Shown: piece after piece, positions 53,493-62,127 of the stretch
Layout of the letters: every line of letters begins with the position of its first letter
Numbering within the stretch: the stretch's first letter is position 1
Assembly (NCBI RefSeq): GCF_004217545.1
Contig: NZ_SHKY01000001.1
Location: 5,456,001-5,520,000, forward strand
DNA from: Krasilnikovia cinnamomea
Lineage (GTDB): Bacteria > Actinomycetota > Actinomycetes > Mycobacteriales > Micromonosporaceae
DNA: 64,000 nucleotides
Direction: 5' to 3'
The notes under the pieces: model-generated
Seen by the model: the letters and a program-made list of their open reading frames with translations, nothing else
Told to the model about the DNA's origin: nothing
The model's database searches: none
Position numbers and translations under genes: made by a program

Positions 53493-55054
53493 TGTCACGC
53501 TGATGTGAGACAGCCCGTCTACCAGGGAATACTCTTCCTGGACGGCCCTGAGGAGAACACACCAGCATGACTTCGAAGCCCCATGAGAGCCCGGATCTGG
53601 ACGCCCGGCCCCAGCGGCGGACATTCACCGCGGAGTTCAAGGCGCGGATCCTGGACGAGTACGAGTCGGCGCCGGATGCGGCGGCTCGCGGGGCGATCCT
53701 GCGCCGGGAACGACTGTATGGGTCACACATTCTCGACTGGCGCAAGGCCCGAGACGCCGGAGCCGCGGCCGGCCTGACCGACCGCCGTCAAGCGGCCGCG
53801 CGGGCAGCGAAGAAGGCCGAAAACGCTGAACTTGCCCGCCTGCAGCGGGAGAACGCCCGCTTGCAGGCCAAGCTGGCCAAGACCGAGACCGCGCTGGCGA
53901 TCATGGGAAAAGCGCACGCGCTCTTGGAACTGCTCTCCGAGAGCGCGGATGCCGCGCCGATGTCGAACCCGTCCTCACCGAGGCGCTCCAGGCGCTGACC
54001 CCGGCGTGGGGCATCGCCGGGGCGTGCCGACTGACCGGCGTATCCCGCGCGACGCTCTACCGGCACCGCAACCCGCCCGCGCCGCCGAAGCCGCGGACTC
54101 CGCGTGAGCCGCCGCCCTCGGCGCTGTCGCAGGCCGAACGTGAGCAGGTCCTGCAGTTGCTGAACCGGCCCGAGTACGCCGACCTGGCGCCGGCGCAGGT
54201 ATGGGCCCGCGAGCTCGACGAGGGCCGCTGGTGGTGCTCGGAGTCCACGATGTACCGGATTCTGCGGGCCGCCGGTCAAAACGGTGAACGCCGCAGCCAG
54301 GCCACGCATCCGGCCCGGACCAAGCCCGAACTCGTGGCCGACGCGGCGAACCAGGTCTGGTCCTGGGACATCACGAAGCTGCGCGGGCCGGTCAAGGGCG
54401 TCTGGTTCCACCTCTACACGGTGATCGACATCTGGTCGAGGTACGTCGTCGGGCACCTGGTCGCCGCGCACGAGGACGGGCAGCTCGCCGAAGCGCTGAT
54501 CGCCGACGCCGCCGCCCGTGAACGCGTCGATCCCGATCAGTTGACCGTGCATGCCGACCGCGGCGCGGCGATGACCAGCAAGACCGTCACCCAGCTGCTG
54601 ACCGATCTGAAGATCGGCCGTAGTCACAGCCGGCCGAAAACCTCGAACGACAATCCCTACATCGAGGCGAGCTTCAAGACGTTGAAGTACGACCCGAGCT
54701 TCCCGGACCGGTTCGGGTCGATCCAGCACGCCCGGCAGCACTGCGAGGCGTTCTACACGTACTACAACCACGAGCACCGGCACTCCGGGATCGGCCTGCA
54801 TACTCCGGCCTCGGTCCATCACGGCACCGCCGGACAGATCCGTGAACAGCGGCAACGGACCCTCGACGCCGCCTGGGCCGCGCACCCCGAACGGTTCGGG
54901 CGCCGCCGTCCGCAGCCACCCCGCCTCGCTCACCGGGCATGGATCAACAAACCCGACAACAGCGACCTCGGACAAGTCGCCGTCGCGGCTGTGACCACCC
55001 TTCCAACAGCACAAAGCTAAAGAAGATCAAGAAACTGTCTCAGTTGACTTGACA
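53493..55054 (+). mobile_element. IS3-family insertion sequence
   Basis: Imperfect terminal inverted repeats: left TGTCACGCTGATGTGAGACA (from 53493), right CTGTCTCAGTTGACTTGACA (to 55054), sharing TGTCA and TGAGACAG, with 5'-TG...CA-3' ends. It encodes OrfA and OrfB in overlapping frames. About 1.56 kb; no clear target duplication. Confidence 0.82.
53567..55020 (+). CDS. IS3-family transposase, OrfA plus OrfB via -1 frameshift
   Basis: OrfA (53567 to 53998, 143 residues) has a helix-turn-helix (RRTFTAEFKARILDEYESAP) and a leucine-zipper-like coil (NAELARLQRENARLQAKLAK). OrfB, ending at 55020, is an rve integrase: QVWSWDITKLRGPVKGVWFH (first Asp), VHADRGAAMTSKTVTQLLTD (second Asp) and a catalytic Glu in DNPYIEASFKTLKYDPSFPD. 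OrfB lies in the -1 frame. The heptamer GGGAAAA at 53905 to 53911 is positioned correctly (G-GGA-AAA in OrfA frame) to make a 484-residue fusion. The frames read through without interruption, so the element looks active. Confidence 0.9.
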
Positions 55055-55369
55055 GGTTCCGGTTCGCGGCGGCGCCTACCGCCCCAACCAGAGCCAGGAC
55101 CGTACGGCGGCGGCACAACGGGGGACACACCCGCCCTCGATGCTGCCAGCCACGATGACCGCCGCAGGTGTAGTCCTGGTCGTGAACCTCAGCCAACACC
55201 GACCGCGTCCCCAACGTCCGACTAGACAAAGGATCATCAAGGCGTCCCACCCACGTCGACCTGACGGACCCGGCTGGCACCGGCTTGCCTCGCTGAGCGC
55301 ACGGCCGGCCCAACGTGTCACCATCGGGCCGGCCTGGGCTGCATAGCGGCCCCGGCCGTCCGCAGGCTG
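55021..55369. other. IS3 right end plus about 315 bp without a gene
   Basis: After the IS3 terminal repeat (to 55054) the sequence holds only short frames in several phases with no ribosome binding site or family match. I see no repeats or hairpins of note. Confidence 0.5.
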
Positions 55370-56363
55370 TCAGGAAGGACGGCGGAAGCCGGCGATGGGT
55401 CCGACGTCGTCCATCTTGGCCATCCGGACGTAGTCGCCGGTGTGGGTGGCGTGCACGACGGTGTCGTTGCCGACGTACATGCCCATGTGGTGCAGGTCGC
55501 TGTACCAGAACACGAGGTCACCGGGTTTCAGCTCGCCTCGGCTGACCGGTTTGTTGTCGGCCCACTGCCATTTCGTGTAGTGGCGCAGGCTTACCCCGGC
55601 GGCCGCCCACGCGGCCAAGGTCATCCCGGAGCAGTCGTAGCCTCTTGGACCCGCGGCGGCCCAGATGTAGGGCTTGCCGATCAGGCTGCACGCCTTGGCG
55701 GCGGCCTTACCTCCCGGGTCGTTGGTGTACTCCGCAGGGCACGGCCCGGTGCGCATCGACCCGGTGGCGCCACCGCCAGCTCCGTACGCCCTGATCCGCA
55801 GTTTTTGCAGATCGTCGACCTTCTTCTGAATGCTCTTCTTCTTCGCGGCCAGGTCGGCGTCGCGGGCCGCGAGTGTCTTGGTGAGCGTGTCGAGCTCTCG
55901 CTTGCTGGCCGCGTACTTGTCGCGCACGGCGATGACGTCGCTGACCTGGGCGCGCTGGGAGCGGGCCATGAAGTCCAGGTACGTGAGCTTGTCGGTCAGG
56001 TCCTCGGAACTGCCGCTGATCAGCATGCTGTCCAGCGCTGGCCTGCCACCTTGCATGTAGGCGCGGCTGGCGAGCCCACCCACCTCGGACAGCGCCAGGT
56101 CGACCTGCAGCTGCAGCGGTTGCAGCTTGGTCGCCAGTTGCTTCTGCTTGACCTGGTTGTCCCGTAGCTGCGCGTGGATCTTGTTGTACTGCTCGATGAC
56201 CGGTTCGAGCTGGTTCCAGGCAGTGTCGATCTGCTTCTCGATTTTGCTGCGGCGACGGCTCGGCGTGTGCCGGGGTTGCCGCGCCGATGCTCAGGAGCGC
56301 GGCGAGCGCCGCGGTGGTCCAGGAACGCAGCCGAGCCGCGGAGGTACGGGTGCGGTGTGACAC
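55370..56363 (-). pseudogene. NlpC/P60 cell-wall hydrolase with a frameshift after the signal peptide
   Basis: The start GTG 56363 opens a signal peptide (ALAALLSIGAATPAHAEPSP). At the A-run 56242 to 56245 the frame must shift by one base to continue as IEKQIDTAWNQLEPVIEQYN. The rest is a coiled coil (about 150 residues) and an NlpC/P60 domain with catalytic Cys in RGYDCSGMTLAAW and His in HHMGMYVGNDTVVHA. Removing one A from AAAA restores a single RipA-like protein of about 330 residues. It could be a real null mutation, phase variation or a homopolymer error. An internal start would lack the export signal. Confidence 0.78.
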
Positions 56364-56552
56364 GGAAACGGGGTCCTTTCGCTGTGCTCCACAGCGGGAC
56401 CGTCTTCACCACCGATCGCATGGTGGCTTATGGCGGTTAGGCGGCCGGCTGCGGAACATCGGACGATGGTGTGTGCCAAGCGGCGCACAGGGCGGTTCCG
56501 ATGCGGGCACGGGGGCCCAGACGACATGGGGATCCGTCTCGTCGGAGGTGTC

Positions 56553-56969
56553 CTACGTGCGCAGAACCGCCGCGGTGGCCAGGATCAGACCCGCCGTGGG
56601 GCCCCGGACTCTGTGAGGCGGTGGTCGCCGCCGGGCCGGTACGGACACCTCGACGGCGGCGCCGCGGGCGCGTGACCACTGGCGCGCGGCGAGCACACAG
56701 GCGGCCAGGGCACCCAGGATCGCCACGCACACCTCCCACCAGCGGGACGTGTCGGCGGCCCCGCCGGATCCGGCGGCGTGGTGCAGGCAGCCATCGCCGT
56801 CGCAACCACCGAGGCCCTCGACGACGACGCTCGCGGCGGCGGGGTGATGACGGTCCAAGTCGCCGAGGCCCGCGTGGCCGATGGTGTGCAGCGCGGCGAC
56901 GCCCAGCACGGTGCAGGCCAGCAACAGCAGCCGGGCGAGGTGCCCGCTGACTGTCCCGGCCGACTTCAC
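56553..56969 (-). CDS. DUF6153 family protein
   Basis: About 138 residues with an N-terminal hydrophobic helix (LARLLLLACTVLGVAALHTI), a His-containing GHAGLGDLDRHHPAA, a Cys/His patch (CDGDGCLHH) and a second helix (WEVCVAILGALAACVLAARQ). This is the DUF6153 pattern, often found near copper or other metal genes; its function is unknown. GTG 56969 is chosen because a longer frame begins inside the adjacent IS5 element. No clear ribosome binding site is seen, so the insertion may have removed its promoter. Confidence 0.7.
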   Translation of the reverse strand: MKSAGTVSGHLARLLLLACTVLGVAALHTIGHAGLGDLDRHHPAAASVVVEGLGGCDGDGCLHHAAGSGGAADTSRWWEVCVAILGALAACVLAARQWSRARGAAVEVSVPARRRPPPHRVRGPTAGLILATAAVLRT

Positions 56970-57024
56970 GCGGCAATCCGTAGCGGCCCCGTCTGGAGGC
57001 TGCGAGCGGAGACCGCCAGACTTA

Positions 57025-57918
57025 GACCGCATCTCATTTGGGGTTGTTGACCGGCAACAGGTTGAGCTTGACGGCGCGGCGGTAGCAGATGACAGCGCAT
57101 GCCAGGCGCAGGAATCCGCGGAAGTGGGAAGCCTTGCGGTCGTAGCGGCGGACCAGCCGCCGGAACCGGCTCACCCACTCCAGGCAGCGCTCGATCACGT
57201 AGCGGTACCGGCCGAGCCGGGTCGAGGACTCGATACCCTTGCGGGCGATACGCGCCTTGATCCCGCGCCGGGCCAGGGCCTGACGACTCGCGCGGTAGTC
57301 GTAGCCCTTGTCGCCGTGCAACTTCACCGGCCGTTTCCGCGGACGGCCGACCGGCCGCCGTACCGGGGCGACGCCGTCGACCACCTCCTCCAGGACCTTG
57401 TGATCGTTGATATTGGCAGCCGAGATGTCGGCATACAGCGGCAGCCCGCCCCGATCACCGATCGCGTGAATCTTGGAGCCGGGCTTACCGCGGTCTACCG
57501 GACTCGGCCCGGTCAGATCCCCCCTTTGACCGCGCGTACGTGCATGCCATCGATACTGGCCCGGGACCAGTCGATCTGCCCGGCGGCGCCGAGCACGTCG
57601 AGCGTCGCCTGATGCAGCGCCGCCATCACCCCTTGCTCGACCCACTCGCTGAACCGGCGATGCGCGCTGGCCGACGAGATCGGAAACGACTCCGGCAACT
57701 CGTTCCACGCGCAACCGGAATCGAGGACGTACAGGATCGCCGCGAGCGCGATCCGGTCGCTGATCCGCCGCCGCCCTCCGCCCTGATGCCTTTTCGGATG
57801 CTCGGGCAGCAGCGGCTGCGCGACGTGCCACAACGAGTCCGGGCAGTACTTCTCAACATCACCCACACCCGTACAACGAACGACCCTGCGCTACAACAAC
57901 CCCAAACGAGATGCGGTC
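57025..57918 (-). mobile_element. IS5-family (IS427-like) insertion sequence
   Basis: Terminal inverted repeats GACCGCATCTCATTTGGGGT (57025) and its complement at 57918 with one mismatch over about 23 bp. A TTA duplication is seen at 57022 to 57024 and 57919 to 57921. About 0.9 kb with two overlapping frames. It sits directly upstream of the DUF6153 gene. Confidence 0.88.
57034..57866 (-). CDS. IS5-family transposase, OrfA plus OrfB via -1 frameshift
   Basis: OrfA (57866 to 57513) begins MGDVEKYCPDSLWHVAQPLL and contains DRIALAAILYVLDSGCAWNE and the first catalytic Asp in SIDGMHVRAVKGG. OrfB runs in the -1 frame to 57034 with VDRGKPGSKIHAIGDRGGLP, HGDKGYDYRASRQALARRGI (second Asp) and RYRYVIERCLEWVSRFRRLV (Glu region). 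The overlap falls on AAAGGGGGG (57519 to 57527). Slipping back one base there gives a 277-residue DDE transposase without interruption, the usual size for the group. Confidence 0.9.
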
Positions 57919-58112
57919 TTATGTTTCACCAAAGGTTAGTTCTACGCATGGTGAGGGCGATCTGACAGATCGTCACAGCAGTGGGGTCGGTCATTCACCG
58001 TGGCGCCCACCGGGGCGGTGTTCCACGACTTGCGGCCCCTGGATCTCGTGCCGGGCCGCGGCGTCGGTCGGACGACGACGGGAAGGTACGGGTAAGGGGC
58101 AACTTAGCGGGT

Positions 58113-58411
58113 GTGGAGGAGAATGGACCGGCCGGGCCTCACAGGTACTCCCCAGACAAGCAGGCGCTGCTGTCGCGGCTGCGGCGGGTGGAGGGACAGA
58201 TCCGCGCGCTGCAGCGCATGGTCGACGACGACACGTACTGTATCGACGTGCTCACGCAGATTGCCGCAGCGACGAAGGCGCTGCAGGCCGTCGCGGTCGG
58301 GCTGCTGGAGGACCATCTGCGGCAATGCGTGGTTAGGCCGCCGTCGATGGCGACGCGGACCCAAAGATCAAAGAGGCCGCAGCGGCGATCGCCCGGCTGG
58401 TGCGCTCCTGA
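58113..58411 (+). pseudogene. csoR: CsoR-family copper-sensing repressor, frameshifted near the C-terminus
   Basis: GTG 58113 starts a CsoR protein: YSPDKQALLSRLRRVEGQIR, then ALQRMVDDDTYCIDVLTQIA and AVGLLEDHLRQCV. All three copper ligands (Cys in DTYC, His and Cys in DHLRQC) are present. The normal C-terminus (DGDADPKIKEAAAAIARLVR, stop at 58411) is in another frame, reached by one base change near 58331 to 58345. Without it the frame runs on to 59510, antisense to copA. The protein would keep its ligand sites but lose its last helix. It is convergent with copA. Confidence 0.8.
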
Positions 58412-58487
58412 GGCTGGCCAAGTCCCCGGCCACCGAGCCCCGGGTGCCCCTTACCCGGGGGATCTGCGCCCCGAGTGGGCCGCGGAG

Positions 58488-60752
58488 CTACCGCTCCACC
58501 GTGAACCGGCGAAGCCGCAGGCTGTTGGCGACGACAAACACCGAGGAGAACGCCATCGCAGCTCCGGCGATCATCGGGTTCAGCATTCCGGCCGCGGCCA
58601 GCGGCAGCGCCGCGACGTTGTAGGCGAAGGCCCAGAACAGGTTGCTCTTGATGATCCGCAGCGTGCGCCGCGACAGGCGGATCGCGTCGACGGCGGCCAT
58701 CAGGTCTCCGCGGACCAAAGTGAGGTCGGATGCCTCGATGGCGACGTCCGTGCCGGTGCCCATGGCCAGGCCCAGATCGGCCTGGGCGAGCGCGGCGGCG
58801 TCGTTGACGCCGTCGCCGACCATCGCGACCACTTTCCCGTCGGCCTGCAGCCGTCTGACGACGTCGACCTTGTCGGCGGGCAGCACGTCGGCGATGACCT
58901 CGTCGATGCCGACCTCGTCGGCCACGGCACGGGCCACGGTGGCGTTGTCGCCGGTCAGCAGCACCGGGGTGAGACCGAGACGGCGCAGCGCTGCCACCGC
59001 GTCGCGGCTGGTCGGCTTGACGAGGTCGGCGACGGCGAGCACGCCACGGGCGGTGCCGTCCCAGCCGGCGACGATGGCGGTCTGTCCGGACGCCTGCGCC
59101 GCGGCGATCGCCTGCTTCACCTGCGTCGGCACGGCGAGCCCGGCCTGCTGCAGCAGCACGGGACGCCCGACGAACACGTCGCGGGCCTCGACGGTGCCCC
59201 GCACGCCGAGCCCTTCGGTGTTGGCGAAACCCGACACCGGCGGCAGGTCGCCGACGGCTTCGGCGGCGGCGCGGGCGATCGCCCGCGCGATCGGGTGTTC
59301 GGACGCGGCTTCCACCGCACCGGCCAGCCGCAACAGCAGATCACGGTCCTGCCCGTCGCTGGCGGTTACCTCGATCAGGCTCATGTGGCCGGTCGTCACG
59401 GTACCGGTCTTGTCCAGCACCACCGTGTCGACGGCGCGGGTGGACTCCAGCACCTCGGGGCCCTTGATGAGGATGCCCAGCTGGGCGCCGCGGCCGGTGC
59501 CGACGAGTAGCGCGGTCGGTGTCGCGAGGCCGAGCGCGCACGGGCACGCGATGATCAGTACGGCGACGGCGGCGGTGAACGCGGCGGTCCAGCCGCTGCC
59601 GGTGCCGATCCACCAGCCCAGCGTCGCCACCGCGAGCGCGATGACGATCGGCACGAACACCGCGGAGATCCGGTCGGCCAGGCGCTGTACGGGGGCCTTG
59701 CCGGTCTGGGCCTGCTCGACGAGCTTGGCCATTTGCGACAGCTGGGTGTCGGCGCCGATACGGGTGGCCCGGACGACCAGCCGGCCACCTGCGTTGACCG
59801 TGGCCCCGGTGACCGGGTCGCCGGGGCGTACCTCGACCGGCACGGATTCACCGGTCAACATGCTGGCGTCGACCGCGGAGACTCCGTCCTCGACGATGCC
59901 GTCCGTGGCGACCTTCTCCCCGGGGCGTACGACGAACTGATCACCCACGGCGAGTTCGGCGATGGGGATGCGTCTTTCGGTGCCGTCGCGCAGCACGGTC
60001 ACGTCCTTGGAGCCCAGCTCCAGCAAGGCCCGCAGGGCTGCGCCGGCGCGACGCTTGGAACGCGCCTCGAAGTAGCGGCCGGCCAGGATGAAGGTGGTGA
60101 CCCCGGCGGCGGCCTCGAGGTAGATGGCGCCGGAGGCGTCGGTGGCGGCGATGGTCAGCTCGAACGGGTGGGTCATGCCCGGCGTACCGGCGGTGCCGAA
60201 GAACAGCGCCCACACCGACCAGCCGAACGCGGCGAGGGTGCCCATCGAGACGAGCGTGTCCATGGTGGCGGCACCGTGGCGCAGGTTCGTCCAGGCCGCC
60301 TTGTGGAAGGGCAGGCCACCGTAGACCACGACCGGCGCGGCCAGGGTCAGCGACAGCCACTGCCAATACGTGAACTGCCAGGCCGGAACCATGGCCAGCG
60401 CGACCACCGGAACGCTGAGCACGATCGAGACCCACAGCCGGGTACGCAGCGCCTGCAGCTCGTCGGCCGGGTGCTCCTGCTGGCCGGGGCCGTCACCGGC
60501 CGGGCGTGGCGGTGGCGGCACGGCGGCGGTGTAGCCGGTCTTCTCGACCGTGTCGATCAGCTGCTGCGGGGTCACCGCATCGGCGTAGCGGACGCTGGCC
60601 TTCTCGGTGGCGTAGTTGACCGTGGCCGTCACGCCGTCCATGCGGTTCAGCTTCTTCTCGATCCGCGACGCGCAGGAGGCGCAGGTCATCCCGCCGATCG
60701 ACAACTCGATCTGGTTCGGGGCCGTCGGCAACGGCTGGGCGACAGACGCCAT
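58488..60752 (-). CDS. copA: copper-exporting P1B-type ATPase (CPC class)
   Basis: 754 residues, complete. N-terminal HMA domain with GMTCASC; eight membrane helices; actuator TGES ([13 protein letters not shown]); metal-transport motif CPC in [19 protein letters not shown]; phosphorylation site DKTGT; nucleotide-binding SEHPIA; hinge GDGVND; and the helix 7-8 motifs YN ([15 protein letters not shown]) and [18 protein letters not shown] that mark Cu(I) pumps. AAGGAG lies seven bases before the ATG. It is the last gene of the copZ operon, 11 nt after the secreted protein gene. Confidence 0.96.
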   Translation of the reverse strand: MASVAQPLPTAPNQIELSIGGMTCASCASRIEKKLNRMDGVTATVNYATEKASVRYADAVTPQQLIDTVEKTGYTAAVPPPPRPAGDGPGQQEHPADELQALRTRLWVSIVLSVPVVALAMVPAWQFTYWQWLSLTLAAPVVVYGGLPFHKAAWTNLRHGAATMDTLVSMGTLAAFGWSVWALFFGTAGTPGMTHPFELTIAATDASGAIYLEAAAGVTTFILAGRYFEARSKRRAGAALRALLELGSKDVTVLRDGTERRIPIAELAVGDQFVVRPGEKVATDGIVEDGVSAVDASMLTGESVPVEVRPGDPVTGATVNAGGRLVVRATRIGADTQLSQMAKLVEQAQTGKAPVQRLADRISAVFVPIVIALAVATLGWWIGTGSGWTAAFTAAVAVLIIACPCALGLATPTALLVGTGRGAQLGILIKGPEVLESTRAVDTVVLDKTGTVTTGHMSLIEVTASDGQDRDLLLRLAGAVEAASEHPIARAIARAAAEAVGDLPPVSGFANTEGLGVRGTVEARDVFVGRPVLLQQAGLAVPTQVKQAIAAAQASGQTAIVAGWDGTARGVLAVADLVKPTSRDAVAALRRLGLTPVLLTGDNATVARAVADEVGIDEVIADVLPADKVDVVRRLQADGKVVAMVGDGVNDAAALAQADLGLAMGTGTDVAIEASDLTLVRGDLMAAVDAIRLSRRTLRIIKSNLFWAFAYNVAALPLAAAGMLNPMIAGAAMAFSSVFVVANSLRLRRFTVER

Positions 60753-60763
60753 GACTGCTCTCC

Positions 60764-61735
60764 TTACCCGTGGGTGTGGTCGCCGTGGCTCGGCGACGGC
60801 GGCGCCATGGTCACGCCCGGCGACGACGAAGGCTGCGACGCCGACGCGGACGGCCCGGCGACCGCGGTGAACTCGGCGGTGCGCACCTTCCCGGCGTGCT
60901 GGAAATCCAGGTACATCCGGTAGGCGCCCGCCGACGGCACTTCGACGTAGAAGCTGATCTGCGGCCCTGCCGCGGTGTGGCCGTCGCCGGGTGCGCCGTC
61001 GGGGTGCACGTGCAGATACGCCAGGTCACCGTCGCGTAGCGCAACCAGGTGCCCGTAGGCGCCCAGGTAGGGCTGCAGGTCGGTGACCGGGCGGCCGTTC
61101 TTGCTGACCGACAGGGTCAGCTTCGACGCGGTGCCCGGCGTCAGTGTGCCGTCGAGCGTGACGGTGTAACCGTCAACCGTCGCGGTCGACGCCGGGGCGG
61201 GCAGCACGGCGGGCCGGTAGTCGCCCGGTGCGGCGACGTCGACACCCAGCGTCAGAGATTCGGCCCGGCCGGCGGGTTGGAAGTCGGCGAAGGCACGGTA
61301 CTGGCCGGCAGCTGGCACGGCGAGCGGGATGCTCCAGGTGCCATCAGCGGCGAGGACGGGGTGAACGTGCTGGAAGCCGGACAGGTCCCGGCGTACCACG
61401 ATCAGGTGCAGATCCTTCTCGTGGCTGGTGGTGTACCGGGTCACCGGCCTACCGTCCGGTCCGGTGATCTGGAACCGGAACACCTGAGGGGCGCCCGTGG
61501 CCAGCGTGGTGGTCAACGGAGTGAGCCGGTAGCCATCCTGGGTGACCTGCAGGCCCGCGGGCAGGGGCGCGGAGGCGCCGGTGGTGTGGTTGCTGCTGTC
61601 GTGTGCGCCGGTGGCGGTGGTGTGGTTGGCGGCGGGGACCTGGGTCGGGCCGGCCGCGTGGCCGAGCCCGAGGGCGGCCGCGAACACGGCCGCCAGTCCG
61701 AGTACGAAACCGCCCACCTTGACGGGGGTGCGCAT
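60764..61735 (-). CDS. secreted protein of copper operon, His/Met-poor beta-domain type
   Basis: 323 residues. The signal or anchor helix is at the N-terminus ([20 protein letters not shown]), followed by a Thr/His linker. Two or three beta-rich domains follow: [20 protein letters not shown] with a HVHP pair, then a similar [20 protein letters not shown] with HVHP again. It ends PSHGDHTHG. Repeated HVHP motifs and the terminal His cluster suggest copper binding outside the membrane. I know this type only as a conserved neighbour of copper ATPases. It lies 2 nt downstream of copZ and 11 nt before copA. Confidence 0.8.
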   Translation of the reverse strand: MRTPVKVGGFVLGLAAVFAAALGLGHAAGPTQVPAANHTTATGAHDSSNHTTGASAPLPAGLQVTQDGYRLTPLTTTLATGAPQVFRFQITGPDGRPVTRYTTSHEKDLHLIVVRRDLSGFQHVHPVLAADGTWSIPLAVPAAGQYRAFADFQPAGRAESLTLGVDVAAPGDYRPAVLPAPASTATVDGYTVTLDGTLTPGTASKLTLSVSKNGRPVTDLQPYLGAYGHLVALRDGDLAYLHVHPDGAPGDGHTAAGPQISFYVEVPSAGAYRMYLDFQHAGKVRTAEFTAVAGPSASASQPSSSPGVTMAPPSPSHGDHTHG

Positions 61736-61737
61736 GA

Positions 61738-61944
61738 CTAGCTCGCCAGCTCGTAGCCCGCCTCGTCCACTGCGGCGGCGACCGCGGCGTCGTTGACGGG
61801 CTCGTTGCTGGTGACGGTGACGGCGCCGCTGGCCAGGTCGACCTGGACCTCGGTTACGCCGGGAATCTGCTTGATCTCGGAGCTGACCGAGTTCACGCAG
61901 TGCGAGCAGGTCATGCCGGCCACCGTGTACGTCTTTGTCTCCAT
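61738..61944 (-). CDS. copZ: copper chaperone CopZ
   Basis: A 68-residue HMA domain: METKTYTVAGMTCSHCVNSV with the Cu(I)-binding GMTCSHC motif, then IKQIPGVTEVQVDLASGAVT and a C-terminal AAAVDEAGYELAS. AAGGA lies five bases before the ATG at 61944. It is the first gene after the CsoR-controlled promoter and should deliver copper to CopA, encoded two genes downstream. Confidence 0.94.
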   Translation of the reverse strand: METKTYTVAGMTCSHCVNSVSSEIKQIPGVTEVQVDLASGAVTVTSNEPVNDAAVAAAVDEAGYELAS

Positions 61945-61998
61945 GACGGTCCTTCCTCGACGGGATGACGAGCGGGCGACTGTGTCGCCCAGCCAACC

Positions 61999-62027
61999 AC
62001 GATACCTATACCCCATGGGGGTATCAA
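61999..62027 (-). promoter_or_regulatory. copZ operon promoter with CsoR-type operator
   Basis: On the minus strand, -35 TTGATA (62027 to 62022), a 17-bp spacer and -10 TATCGT (62004 to 61999). The palindrome ATACCCC-ATG-GGGGTAT (62008 to 62024), matching the G/C-tract-flanked-by-TA form of CsoR operators, overlaps the -35 and fills most of the spacer, so a bound repressor would block polymerase. The leader to copZ is about 50 nt. Confidence 0.82.
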
Positions 62028-62127
62028 CCTTCCTCGGGGTGTCGCAAATCTCGGTAGGCCCGCAAGCCGGATTGTCTGATTCCGCCGTGTCGGCGACCAG
62101 GCATGCCAGCGGGCACCGTATGGCCGG

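Noticed and set aside
55017-55313. 98-residue minus-strand frame next to IS3
   Set aside because: It begins in sequence without a ribosome binding site and runs into the IS3 terminal repeat; no conserved pattern.
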